In this document: positions 24,340 through 36,489 of the stretch, piece after piece | How the letters are laid out: every line of letters starts with the position of its first letter | Position numbering within the stretch: position 1 is the first letter of the stretch | Assembly: GCF_026230105.1 (NCBI RefSeq) | Contig: NC_079482.1 | Location: 9,982,001-10,046,000, forward strand | Length of the DNA stretch: 64,000 nucleotides | Source: Diorhabda sublineata | Taxonomy: Eukaryota; Arthropoda; Insecta; Coleoptera; Chrysomelidae | Reading direction: 5' to 3' | Notes under the pieces: model-generated | The model's database searches: none | What the model saw: the letters and a program-made list of their open reading frames with translations, nothing else | What the model was told of the DNA's origin: nothing | Position numbers and translations under genes: made by a program

Positions 24340-25900
24340 TGAGGAAGAAGTTAATGACACAGGTTTGTCGGAAGAAAGCGGGAAGAGCAGCTTTTAATGT
24401 AATGTATTTATATTCATATTCAAATGTATAAATTAGTAAATTAGCATTAATAATTGTTTAGATCTTTTTTATTGTTGATAGATTCCTCAGATAGATTCCT
24501 ATATGAAACATTCTCAAATATTATCCTTTTCTGTATTCAATTCTGAATCGAACCTCATATATAATATCAATTTTATTTTATGTGTCTTATTTTTTTTAAG
24601 ATAATTATTTTCTTTTACCCTATGTACAAAGATTTTGTACAAATTTCAATAATTTCGATAAAAATTCAGAAAATTGTTTATTATATTTTAATAAAGACCT
24701 AAATTTGGTTGAAATATCAAAAATATTTTCTAGAGACTATTTAGACATTTACGTACCAAAATATATGTTATTGGAGTGCATCTAGCGTCATACGTCAATA
24801 ATCCTCGTATATGATAGAAAGTACCGTATTTATAGAAAGATAAAAGACAAATAAATATATGGACTTCAAACTGTAATGCAGTATATTCTAAAATATTATA
24901 CATAAGCGATGTTTGTTGAGTAAAATTAAATGGAAAAGGTGCAAGAACATTTGTTTTCAACAAGTAAGCTGCATACCTCGAACATAGTGGTCAAGATCAA
25001 CGGCACTCGAACTTATGGATTACCTTAGCGGAATACGGATTATGTGTAATGATGTGAGGAGCAAGGTCACGTTCTTGTGCATGTCTTGCAAATGCACTTC
25101 AAATTGTGTGTCTGATTTCAATCATTGATTTAATTGATTGCCTTTACGTACCTGTAATGATATAATTTTTTTGTCATCGAAGATACTGAACTTATTAACA
25201 TTAATCACTTGTAACAAATCTTGAAAAATTATAGTTCAAGTTATAAAGTGGTCAAGAATTATAAATATAAATTTCTACAGAAAATGATGGTTATATTTAG
25301 AAATGAAGGTACTATTTTACGTAATTTTTTTAGTAATAAGGGAGATCCAACCCCTATAGGGATGGATTGAGAATTGTATTTTTTTCCCATATCTGCACAC
25401 GGTTTCAATTGCGGAAAGATTACTTTGAATCACGATATTAAAATAACTAATATAAAATAATAATTTCATATATTTCTCGCCTAGTTTCTAGTGAACAATT
25501 TTACCTCTGCTATCAAGACGATCCAGACAAGCTTTAGGGTACGTGCAGTGCATCCAACGGTAATATTATCCACGTTCTTATCTGATGAATTACAGATTCG
25601 GCATTTTACATTTTCCAGGTTCTAATTTAGAATGCGCTTCTTGTAGTATTTTGGTTCGCATTGATAAATCCTACGGTTTCTATAACCTTGAGAGGTTATA
25701 CAAGTTATACAAGGGATAAGCCTTGTCTCATTGCTTCATCCTTCACGTTTGCATGCAGGGCTTACTCCTTCAATTAATAAGTGGTTCATGTGTGAGGTAT
25801 TCAACATCAGCTTTTTTTATAGAAATACTGCCTCAGATTAGAAAACTGTTGATAGTGACTAGCTTTTATATCTAGTATTTCCCTACCCCCTAGTTTTCCA
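24340..25900. other. Unassigned intergenic sequence
   Basis: AT-rich, with nothing recognised on either strand. Confidence 0.4.
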
Positions 25901-26300
25901 GACAAGATGCTATACAAAGAGAATGTTAAAAGTGTTCGGTATGACTACGTCGAGGAGGACTGAATTGACTTATCTATCAACCAGCACAATGTCAGGTATG
26001 TAATAACTCGAAAGTTGATGTGTCAGTATTAGGTTATATATTGAATGGTCTCTGATGTTTGCTGACACTTTCTGCAGTTAACGGATTAAGTGGTCAGATC
26101 CTTACTAATTCTTATTCAAGTTGTTAGCGTTAATAATTTGATTTTGGATAGACATTATGAAGCCCTTTGTCTTTGAAAAGAGGGTTCTATTAGAAAGTCA
26201 TCTGTTTGAAGCTTCTTCGTCAATATGCGGCTGGTTGAGATTATGTTGATATCTACCCAATAATAAGCCTTTTCATTATTATCATTATTATTATGCGCAC
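25900..26300 (-). mobile_element. R2/R4-type non-LTR retrotransposon fragment 1
   Basis: The minus strand, with stops and an internal deletion, carries the same sequence as the longer copy at 26360-27430: the Asp-containing DIVLVDR segment and the upstream KASKR-like stretch. It matches the family C-terminal region of restriction-like endonuclease LINEs (pattern RPDI..VD.....LID.A.PN). It stops on its 5' side at CTACCCAATAATA followed by ATT-rich sequence, as fragment 3 does. Confidence 0.6.
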
Positions 26301-26359
26301 TACACAGCTTAGAGCCGATATCACTTACCTATCCCGGATACAAAGTATCAAAACGATTA

Positions 26360-27430
26360 GTCTCGGTTCACATAATGAACTTGCGCACTGTGTGGTAAGT
26401 ATTCAATATTACAGCCTTCTGAATATCGGTGAAGGTATTTTTTGGTAATCCCAGTTGTTATTGTGCAGGGTCTTAGGCACGATGCTAGTTGCTGACTTAA
26501 TAACTGGGACTATTTCCACATTTTTGATGTGTCACAACTGTTTAATCTCAAATGCGAGATACGCATATTTGGGCCAGTTTTTCCTGGTGTTTGTTGAGAG
26601 CGTTATGAGAGTTCAGTATAGCTACATCGATAAGAAGGACTGAATCAACTCTTCTATCAACCACCACGATGTCAGGTCTGTTATTCGTCATCTGTCTGTC
26701 GGTGATAATGGACCTATCGTAGTAGACTCTAAAATTATAATTTTCGAGCAGCTTCTGCGGCTAATAGTTATAATACAGTGTACACGTAGTGAGAAGACTA
26801 AACTGTTTGGCCAGTTTCTGGTGGATGATGTTAGACACTTGATTATGACGGCTATAGATAGGCGGTATTAGCCAACACACTACAAACAGATATTATATGT
26901 TGAATGGTCTCTAATGTTTGTCAAAACATTCTGAATTTGTCAGAATCAGTGTTCGGATCCTTGATAACATTTTTTTCTTGTTGTAATTCGTGTTCATAAC
27001 TTGATCCTCGATTGCCATCATGAAGCCTTTGGTCTCTGAAAAGAGATTGCCGCTAGCAAGCCATCTTTTCGAAGCTTCTTTGTCAACATGCGGCGGTTTG
27101 AAGTCGTGATGATGTCTACCGTGTAGTGCCTTTCAAAACCACTGTTCCAGCTTCTCGGAGTCCAATAATATATTTAAGTCAGATTCTGGTGATGAGAAGT
27201 TAAGGGGTGAGTAATTCTTATCCGCCTTGGATATAATCCGGTGTAGGGTTGAGGTTTCTGATTTCATTACCTGTCAAGAGTGCAGGTTAAGAAGGTCGAT
27301 CAAGCCTCTCCCACTCCGTTTCCCATTGCCTATACGATATCTTCGTTTGGAAGTTGCACATTTCCGTTCATAACAATGCCTATCTCGATATGACTTAGAT
27401 AGTCCAAACTCCATATGTATATAGGTGGAG
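26360..27430 (-). mobile_element. R2/R4-type non-LTR retrotransposon C-terminal part
   Basis: The longest of three related fragments. The minus-strand translation, with stops and frameshifts, gives in order: PPHVDKEASKRWL, then LFSETKGFMMAIEDQV and NTNYNKK; the zinc-knuckle neighbourhood KPETIQHI; the SNIIHQKLAKQF segment; DRSIITDRQ; NRPDIVVVDRRVDSVLLIDV, which is the PD-D core of the restriction-like endonuclease; and a C-terminal stretch ending in GI.PK-like sequence. This order is that of insect R2/R4-clade ORFs, which nick the target by a restriction-like endonuclease. The reverse transcriptase is absent. Confidence 0.72.
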
Positions 27431-27454
27431 AATTGATGTGTTATACCGGGAAGG

Positions 27455-27500
27455 TTATTGATTATTATTATTATTGTTATTATTATTATTTTCTATTATT
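27455..27500. repeat. (ATT)n-rich microsatellite
   Basis: Imperfect TTA/ATT repeats at the 5' side of the LINE fragment, like those next to fragments 1 and 3. Confidence 0.8.
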
Positions 27501-28500
27501 TTAAGTATTAATTAATCGTTATTGAGCACAATTTACATTAAATTTCAATAACAATAACTTATTTTTCTACCTAAAAGTCAAAAGTACCAAAACTGCAAAC
27601 CTTAGTAACATATCAATTAAACTGCTGAACACACTATTCACACTGCCCCTACACACTTAACTCACAATTTACCTTCAATGTGTTTAGTATGAATATCATC
27701 AACGATTTCATACATTCCAACTCCAATAACTCTACTGCTAATAATATTAATCATAGATAATTATATTGGGGGAATTATCAATTTTTAGCTTTTGCGACGG
27801 AACAATCAGCAAGTGGATTGCATTTACCCACTTGTATGTGGAAAGGATCCTATCACATAGTTATGACACGATTACTTCGAGCAGTCTCCAAACGACAGTA
27901 AACGTGATTCGGTTAATTTTCCAAATATTCAGATCATGATCTATCACAGTTTCAGAAAAAGCTATGTTTGTACTAGGGATCAACTACAATGTATTACAAT
28001 CTAGGACGAGGCGCTAACGAACAGTCATAAAATATATCATAAATATGAAACAATTCTCAATCAAGACTAATACATATTTATACGTTCATCTGAACAGAAT
28101 TAATTAATATTCACGTACTTATCTACAATGTAATGACCCTGCTTCGATTGTTAATATTTTAGTTGTCACTGACATTATTTCATTGGATTTTCCAACTGAA
28201 ACCAATTACAATTACATTGCCATAAAACACATATGTTGACATCGCTAAGATACTTAATTCTTATTTCTATTACATATAGACGAAATACTTTCAATCAATA
28301 CGAACTGAATAAATATTCAAAAGTTATTAAAAATAAACAAAGTTAAAATTTTTTATATAAGGGTAAATAGTCGTTCATGTTGTATACAAATTTTATAGGC
28401 CAACAATTTAGCCTTTTCTCTTGATCATCTACAAAAGGATACATCCGTAATAATTTATAAAAAATTGGTGTGCCATTACAAAATCTATTTGATGTCGCAC
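27500..28500. other. Unassigned intergenic sequence
   Basis: AT-rich with short frames only; nothing recognised. Confidence 0.4.
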
Positions 28501-28529
28501 ACATTTACGGAATCCTTCATCTATTTTCA

Positions 28530-28870
28530 AAAGTTTAACTGCTCAATTTTTGAGCGTCTACTACACAACTCGCTCGGACGCTTCGGCGAAATCCTAGATG
28601 AAGTTTACTGAAGTTCTGAACGCGTGTCCACATACTCGTGCAGTTTAGAGAGGAACTCGGTCTCTTGGAGACCACGTACCTGACAACATATAAAAATGGA
28701 GAAAAATAAGAAAGTAGATGAATCCCATGCACAGAAACAGAACTACACAAAATGAATCGAGCTGAGGAGTGTAGTCACTCGCTTGGTGCTCGACCTTCAT
28801 CTCACTTCAAGTCCTTCGACTCGGGTGCAAATGCCGACAACCATCGAAAGTTGGTAGTGTAGTGGACCTA
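28530..28870. other. GC-richer island of unknown nature
   Basis: About 340 bp of near-balanced base composition in an AT-rich setting. On the minus strand it contains a TTTTATATG stretch followed by TTGTCAG and GTACGTGG, which could be a first-exon donor (28680). An open frame (28535-28750, minus) shows no domain. It could be a distal promoter/5' exon of the SV2-like gene or a degenerate repeat. Confidence 0.3.
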
Positions 28871-28924
28871 TTAGGCTATTCAAATATCTTGCGATTAAAA
28901 GTTCAAGACAGTTTCTTGATTGGG

Positions 28925-29135
28925 ATGCACACCCATACTGATTGTGGGTTAACAGATTAAGTGGTCGTAGCCTTACTCACATTCTTGTTGAAGTTGTTAG
29001 TGTTGATAACTTATTCTTAGATAGGCATCATAAAGCCCTTCGTCTCTGAAAAGATGGTTTTGTTAGTGAGCCATATGTTTGAAGCTTCTTCGTCAATATG
29101 CGGTTGGTTAAGGTCATGTTTATATCTACGTAATA
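28925..29135 (-). mobile_element. R2/R4-type non-LTR retrotransposon fragment 3
   Basis: Matches part of the elements at 25.9 and 27.0 kb on the same strand (GAAGCTTCTTCGTCAATATG recurs at 26210 and 29083). It covers only the segment before the endonuclease and, like fragment 1, ends at CTAC.YAATAATA followed by a TTA-rich run. Confidence 0.6.
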
Positions 29136-29574
29136 ATATACTTATTATTATTATTTTTTCATTATTTTAAGTGATTAATCACCCCTAGTTAAGTGATTCC
29201 CTTTTGGTGTTTTATCTCGAGAGCATTTTCAAAGTATTTCTGTTTTAATTATGACCAAGAAATAGATACAAAACAATGTGGAATACGTTTTCCCAATTGT
29301 CTGAAAATTATAAAAATCTATTTACTGCACAATGCGCATTTAATAAATATGATCAAATGGCACGAGAACGAAACGTAATTGTAATTCGATTGCTACCCTA
29401 AAATAGTGAGTTTAACCCAATGGTATTTGTATGGGCTCAAATAAAAAATTAAGTAGAAAGGATCAAATTCAAATTGAATGACGTAGCAATATTTGGTTAT
29501 CAGGGCCGTCCAACGATAAAATAGATCTAGTCGTATTACATTTTGATGTTTCATTTATTAGAATGGTTTTAAAA

Positions 29575-30265
29575 ACGATGTCAAATTTATATTTTTAAAT
29601 GAATAACATAAATTTTGCAATTCACTGCACGTCTCTAGCACTCATAGTAGCACTGATATTAGTTTTCAAAAGTGGAAAATATTTACCCCGCCCTCATCTT
29701 TCATCGCTTTATTACATCACCAGCTCCGATCGAGTTTAGTCTGCCAAGCTACAGCAATATCCACACCACGTTGTTTGTTTGTTGTGAACATCATTTTTTC
29801 AATAGCATATTCAAAACTTAAAACGATACGGTAGCTTGACGTATAATTGTAATAATAATGTAGTAGTTTTAAAATGTTACTTGTGATTTGATTTTTTTGT
29901 ATTGACGTGACGTCCTTATGGGATATAACCTGAATATTTTGAAAAAAGGAGCAGCACCGGTTTTTCAGAACTAATAATTTTTAAATTCCCGTTTACCATT
30001 GAGCAAATTCAACTATTTTTAGTATTTAAGTAAAAACAGAAAATGACAGGATAATCAAAATGTGGTACGGACATATTCTTTTCTTTATAAAAGCTTTTAT
30101 AAAACTACACAAAATAAACAAGTTGGTTCATACTTTAGCTAGATATCAGGCATTAACTGAATTGATTAATAAAATCTAAGGGTACAATAACTTCTAGAAA
30201 AAAACAGTATTTCGCTATCTTATTTTAATTATTTTGTGGTGAAAATCACTTTTTTACTAGAACAC
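29575..30265. repeat. Unclassified interspersed repeat, copy 1
   Basis: Shares a long colinear series of blocks with 33915-34815: CATAAATTTTGCAATTCA, ACACCACGTTGTTT, GGAACTAATAATTTTTAAA-like, CTTTATAAAACTACA, ATCAGGCATTAACT and ATTTTGTG.TGAAAATC. It lacks about 200 bp that copy 2 has in the middle. No protein-coding signal. Confidence 0.75.
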
Positions 30266-30354
30266 CATAAATCCAGCGAAATCGTTGAACTTGCTCCAAA
30301 TTAAATATAAAATTTTATATAAATCTGCTTCAATTATTGTTCTAGGACAGCAAT

Positions 30355-31125
30355 ACACCTTTTTGATACCAAAACAGCTGCCATAATTTTAAGGCTATTG
30401 CAGATTCATTTGAATTTTGTGGTTTTCGATGGAGAATTTATGTGCATCCACTGTTGGGATTGTCTTTTCGTTTCGGTCATGACATAGAGAATCCACGTCT
30501 CATTACCTGTCACAATGGATTTCAAAACATATTCTCCATCAGTATTATAACGGTTAAGCTTCACTCATTCGGTGAGTTTTGTGACTGGCAGTCAACAACA
30601 TCGTAGGGACCCAGCGAGCACAACTATAACAATAGAGTACAGGGCAGATCTTGAAACTTTTGGAAATTCAGTTATGGTGAACCTTCAATTTTCCCTAACC
30701 GCTTGGTCAATGTCGTCTTTAGCGACAGACTTGCGTCCTTTACCCTCTTCATTATGAACATCAGTTCGGATATCTTTAAATTTTAAACACTAATACGAAT
30801 AACGTTATCATTCATAAAGGAGTCTTCATACATTCGACTCATTCTTCGGTGAATTTCCGGTGCACTCTTCCTTTCTGTCTACAAGAAACGAATAACAGCT
30901 CACAATTCACTCTGGGCAGAGCCGTCAATAGCGACAGCCATGTTTATGGCAATGACCTATTGGAATCTTCAGTGACAGAGCGTATGAGGAGGGAAAATGT
31001 GCAGTCGCCTACTACGCACATCATTCACTTGCAGCAGACAATCCTTGTATATTCCAATCCCTTTAATTTACATGCCGTTTCTATCATGACAGTTCCTCAC
31101 TCCTTTCATATCTTAATAATCATAT
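30355..31125 (-). mobile_element. Degenerate SETMAR-type mariner transposon
   Basis: The minus strand reads, across several frames, the N-terminal MAVAIDGSAQSEL.AVIRF, then EIHRRMSRMYEDSFM, the helix-turn-helix linker DIRTDVHNEEGKGRKSVAKD, RFTITEFPKVSRSALYSIV, and NRYNTDGEYVLKSIVTGNET, where the first catalytic Asp of the family (TGDETW) is replaced by Asn. It continues to a QSQQWMH-like segment and stops. The C-terminal third is missing. Many stops, so inactive. Confidence 0.78.
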
Positions 31126-31139
31126 AAGAGTTGCTCTAC

Positions 31140-33900
31140 TTCTTTTAATGATTCAAGCAATTAAGACTAGTTGGTAGTCCTATGTTACACACAGCTGAAA
31201 ACTTGTCAAGTTCTAGTATTGTCATAATCATTCCACTTCTCGTATGGAAAGGTGTTTCCAGTATCTCTTAGTTTTATCTCTAGAATAAATTTTGATACAA
31301 TCAAATCACTTCTCATGTTATCATTCTAGTTCTGATATTTGAATGTCTAAATCTGAGATCGACTCAAATTTTTCATTATTTTTTTATTATTTTCACACTA
31401 GAAACTCATACAAATCCAAGAGTTGATTATTCAACAGTCAATAGAAAATAATCCAAATATAATTCAATATTACTAGCACGTACTACATTAATTTATAATC
31501 TGCCTCTATTATAGTAAAATACAACCTTACTGTAACGCCAACGGCATCAATAAAAATTTTAGGGCCGATTACTTAAGCCGCATTCGGGCCTTGTGTATGT
31601 AATAATAAAATAATGAGGTCTTTGGTTAACACTTTTTATTTCATGATGTCAAGGTTATTTTCACTGCCGCTGCCTACGATACTATCTTAGTAACAACATT
31701 ATTCATTTACAAATTCATTATTTACCAAGACAGGTACGTATTAAGTGTATTGCTATCATTTTTTTAGAAAAAAGGTATATGAAGAAAAATACAAAAATTG
31801 TATCGTACAATCCAAGGTCATATCCAATGAATATTTCTTTCAGTAAGAACCTACCAGTGAGACTGTGGTTTTATACAGTGCACCTGTCTCACACTGTTAT
31901 ATACACAGCATACAACGTAACAGTTTATCATTACAAACAAAATTCTCTACCAATTGATATATTTTTATGTACTTTACAAATGAAGAAAACATTCGTGCTA
32001 TCTCTCTGATATCAAAGATCAGAAGCAGATCTAGACACCTCAAATCTAGAAAACACATGGAAAATATGTTAATGAACGCCTAGCTAGACTATACAAAACG
32101 AACTCATCTTAATGCGTTGTGAAACACTAAAGAGTAAAATTGTGAAAGTAGTTTCTTCTCTCTAAAATGCCTAATAACTAATCTGAGAAACCCCACAGAC
32201 CAGAAAAGAAGAAACCGTTTGGGGTTAATGCCAATCCACTGAAAAATGATATCGACGTCAAAGACGTAATTGAGTTGATAGCTGTAAAGAAAACTAGAAG
32301 ACCAATGAATCGCATTTTCCATGGTCAACTTTTGAAATTATTAACGAACGACTTAAAAAAATATTCAATAAGAAAACCTGTACCTTTTTAGTGTAGATTA
32401 GCTATAAATCTCTTGTAAATACCATTTTATTAATTAACTAAAACGCTGTTGGCTGTAGCAAATGATATCATATATGTGTCTCAGGAAGTTAGTCACCAGT
32501 TGTTAAATCCACTGTTAGAGAAATTATTCCTCACATCATTGCTGAAATGACATACCTACGGTTGATCGAGATAAATTTAATTTTGATTGAGTGTATTGAA
32601 GTATTATGCAAATAATTGCTTCATCCCTTTCGCACACTGGCTAATTGTCTTCAAATGTGAGCGAGTTTAACAGCATCGGTTGTGCACACCCGTGCTTCAT
32701 CGAATAAATAAATAAGATGCGGAAGGCACTGGAGGCTAGAGTGTTCAATTTGGACCAAGTTGCGCTAATGACAGTTGAGTAATTGACGACCAAGTTTGAA
32801 ATTGCATGGCAGCTTTCCCCCCTAGATCCAAACCTGTATCTTATTAGTAGTATAATACATAAAGCTGCTATCTTAAAATTTAATATTACTACTTAAATGA
32901 TACATTTATGTACACAACTTTTTGTGTACTTACTTAGAGAATCAACCTATAAAAAAAATTATTTCATGTTTCCTACTCAGTTACAAGAAGTTTTCAATTC
33001 GAAAATGTATGAGTTGTATAGACATTCAACTGAATATAGAATCAATACTGTGATTAAACAGTTGCTAAGAAGAAAAAAATATTAATTTGTAATTTAATTT
33101 ATCACAGTAATCAAACAGTAACATTAAAAATAAAACTCCTTCCATTTCTCATATGTCAATGAGGATTTACTGACAATATATAAGATAAGCTGTTCGCCTT
33201 TTCACGAATCGTAACAAGGCGAACTCAACTTAATTGGCTTAGGACTGACTCTTCAATGGCTTCTTTATTTTTTCCAGTTTCACTAAAACCAAAATAATTG
33301 AATTGTTCCGTGGATAATTATTTTCAGTCCATAGAACGCGGTGTTTCGTCTTAGAACTTTATTTCTATTCATAGCTATTCATCATTTATCCAAATGAAAA
33401 TTGAATACTTGATATAACAGAGAATCTGTGTATCTAGATGGAATAATGTAAACTAGTTTAAAAATTATTTATCGCTATCACACAGCTCAAATTGAGAAAC
33501 TTATTTAGTCTCCTGTTGATACTTTATATTATTTTTGCGGGTTAATTCCACATTTATCTCTGAAAAGGTACAGTTATAATAATATAATAACAAAAGGAAT
33601 TCTGAAAATTTATTCTCTTAAGTCTTAATGATTGATGAATTCTATATTATTAACTGACTATATGTCTGACTATATCTGAGAATAACTTCAAATATAAATT
33701 AAAAATGTAACCTAAACTGACAACGACTTTAGTATAACAATGACATTATTATAAAAAAAGCTCATTACAGGAGGTAGAACCTCTATATTATACTGAACAA
33801 ATTAATATGAGTGCTGACTTTGCTACTTCATTTTTTATATAAATTAACCAAACCAAAATTATACAAATCAGATTGACTTTAGTCTAGGTATTGTAATATT
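31140..33900. other. Unassigned intergenic sequence
   Basis: About 2.8 kb of AT-rich DNA with short frames (31779-32009, 32104-32328 minus, 32897-33085). I recognise no domain, RNA gene or transposon. Confidence 0.4.
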
Positions 33901-33914
33901 GTTAATGGGTCTGA

Positions 33915-34815
33915 CAACAATGTCGGGTGTAAATTTTTAAATGATTTACTACACCTTAACATAAATTTTGCAATTCATCGTACGTCTCTCATAGCACTCA
34001 TAATAGCACTTTTATATATTTTTAGAAGTGTAATATTTTTATTTCGCTTTTTTTTCTTTTTGAAACGCGCTAATCAATTGTTACGTCACCAGCGCCAAAC
34101 GAATTTCGCCCAATAAGCTATAGCAGCATACACCACGTTGTTTTATTTTACCATCCGTTAGCGTCGTATTAGTTGTATTTTTTGTTAGGTTGTCGTAGCC
34201 TGTTTCAAAATTTCTCAAAAGCACATTTTTAAGTATCCCCGATGGAGAAAAATTATGTAAAAAATAGTGTGATACATATAATGACAGTAAAAGGAATACT
34301 GTTTTATCATGTACAAATAATCGATTTTGTTGTGAAGATCGTTTCGAGGTAAAGAAGAGCTTTCATTTTTTAAATATCATATTCGTAACTTAAAACTTAC
34401 GATACGATTGTGATTCTCATATGTTTTTTTTTCATCGGCGTGACTTCAAGACGGGATCTAACCTGAACATTATAGAAAAAAGGGGCACCATTGGTTTTTC
34501 GGAACTAATAATTTTTAAAAGTCACGCTTAACATTTGAACCCTAGAATATTTTTTTAAGTAAATAATAAAATCGGTCTGATTTTCATCACGAAATCGTGA
34601 AAATGTGGTGCGTACATATTGATTTTTTATAAAAACCTTTATAAAACTACATTTTTCATGGAAGTTGCTTGACACCTTTTGCTAGTTATCAGGCATTAAC
34701 TAAATAAAATTAATAAAATCCAGGAATACTATTACAAACAGTTAAAAAACAATAGTATTTCCCTATATTATTTCAAATATTTTGTGATGAAAATCTTTTT
34801 CACACTTTTCACTCG
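33915..34815. repeat. Unclassified interspersed repeat, copy 2
   Basis: Longer copy of the repeat at 29575. Between ACCACGTTGTTT (34134) and AATATCATATTC (34372) it has about 200 bp not found in copy 1. Same orientation as copy 1. Function and class unknown; no terminal repeats were evident. Confidence 0.75.
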
Positions 34816-34819
34816 AGTA

Positions 34820-35415
34820 CCATTATATCGAAATTAAGAGGTTTCGTGCATATAAAATCATAAAATTGATATTTTTGTCCAAAAAGTGAAAAGGCCACTC
34901 TCCTATACAATCCGCGTTTTTTGGGACCGATCTTTGTGAGTATATTAATGCTATCGACTTAAACAATTATTACTGTAAAAGTAAGTTGTATTTATTTTCT
35001 TTACAAAAAATTTTCAAGTCCATTGTTTTTCTTTTGGAATTTTTTGTAGAAGTTGTAATTAATAAATGTGTTTTTATAAAAGTGTTTTCAAGAGACGATT
35101 CACATCATTTTTTAGAAAAAGTTTCGAGTATTTATGTGATTTAGTATAAAAATTTTTTCGTGGGAAGTTTGAAGTGCGTTTTCTTTTAATATTGAAATAC
35201 ACATTAATGAGTAAATCATTGAACATGAGAACACTAGTGAATAAGCAGCACTCGTCCTCTCATCTTTACATGGAGATATACAGATAAAAATTCGAAGTTA
35301 ATTATTAGAATTAAGGAAAAACGACTACTCCCCAAACTTTTATCAATATAGTAGATGGTGCTATTTATAAGAATCAGAGGAGATTCAGGGGTAATTATAA
35401 ACTTTCACGGTCACT
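34820..35415. other. Unassigned AT-rich sequence
   Basis: Nothing recognised between the interspersed repeat and the palindromic unit. Confidence 0.4.
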
Positions 35416-35416
35416 T

Positions 35417-36145
35417 CGTTTTTTGGATCTAGAGAATCGAAAAATGGATGGATTTTAATGATCTTGGTCTCAAAATGTTCCATTTTACGGTGGATTTATA
35501 AAAAAAATTAGTAGAAATAGCTGGAAAGAAAATTTCTCATAGTTTTACTGTTTTAAATCGTAAAAAAAAACGGTTTTGCAAAATAATCCTTTACAAAAAA
35601 TTATCTCATTATCAGATAAAGTTCTTATATTTTTTCGTATTCTACATAAATTAATAAACAATTTTTAAAAAAATCCAAAAAGAATGATTTTTTCAGTTTT
35701 TATAGCTTAAAATGAAATCGATGAAAAACAATCAATTTTCGTGAATAGTTTCGTACTATATTCTATATTCTATATAATCCGTCGTAAAATGGAACATTTT
35801 GAGACCAAGATCATTAAAATCCATCCATTTTTCGATTTTCTAGAGCCAACCTAACCTAACCTAACCAAAAAACCAGGTCGCGGTCACCTGTTTTTATGGT
35901 TAGGTTAGGTTAGGTTGGCTCTAGAAAATCGAAAAATGTGTATAATTATCATAATTTTTTGTAAAGTATTATTTTGCAAAACCGTTTTTTTTACGATTCA
36001 AAACAGTAAAGCTATGAGAAATTTTCATTCCAGCTATTTCTACTAATTTTTTTTTATAAATGCGTCGTAAAATGGAACATTTTGAGACCAAGATCATTAA
36101 AATGCATCCATTTTTCGATTTTCTAGAGCCAAAAAACCAGGTGAC
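35417..36145. repeat. Large palindromic repeat, arms about 200 bp
   Basis: The left arm (35417-35615) contains TCTAGAGAATCGAAAAATGG, GATCTTGGTCTCAAAATG, ATTAGTAGAAATAGCTGG and CGGTTTTGCAAAATAAT. The right arm (35940-36145) has the same blocks inverted and in reverse order. A third, partial inverted copy of the outer part is at 35780-35850. The centre carries the TTAGG hairpin. No transposase; a foldback/MITE-like origin is likely. Confidence 0.8.
35826..35938. repeat. Hairpin with inverted TTAGG-type runs
   Basis: AACCTAACCTAACCTAACC at 35848-35866 and its exact reverse complement at 35898-35916. Both are extended by inverted GGCTCTAGAAAATCGAAAAA, giving arms of about 40 bp around a 31-bp loop that itself holds ACCAGGT/CACCTG symmetry. 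TTAGG is the usual arthropod telomere repeat; here only three to four units occur, so this is an interstitial motif and not a telomere. Confidence 0.9.
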
Positions 36146-36421
36146 CGTGAAAGTGTATAATTACCGATTCAGGCATGCTAAAACAATACATATAGAATAT
36201 GCAAAATTGTTAAGAAATATATCCAGCAATAGGTTGTTAGATTGTTAGATGTACTCGAAGGTACTGAAATTGTTAAATGTTAAAGGTTTGAAAAAAATAA
36301 AGAATTGTGCTTACTTGACAGGTCATTATAAAGGAATTCAGTCTCTGGAGACGATAACTTGATATTAGAATGACGTTAACAAGTGTACATGTAAGTGCTG
36401 GTGTAGTAGTAGTAGTATATA

Positions 36422-36422
<1 letters not shown>

Positions 36423-36488
<66 letters not shown>
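36423..36488. repeat. (TA)n microsatellite
   Basis: About 33 TA units, preceded by TAGTAGTAGTA. Confidence 0.97.

Positions 36489-36489
<1 letters not shown>

Noticed and set aside
35848..35916. TTAGG runs as an actual telomere
   Set aside because: Only three to four units on each side, in inverted orientation and in the middle of single-gene sequence.
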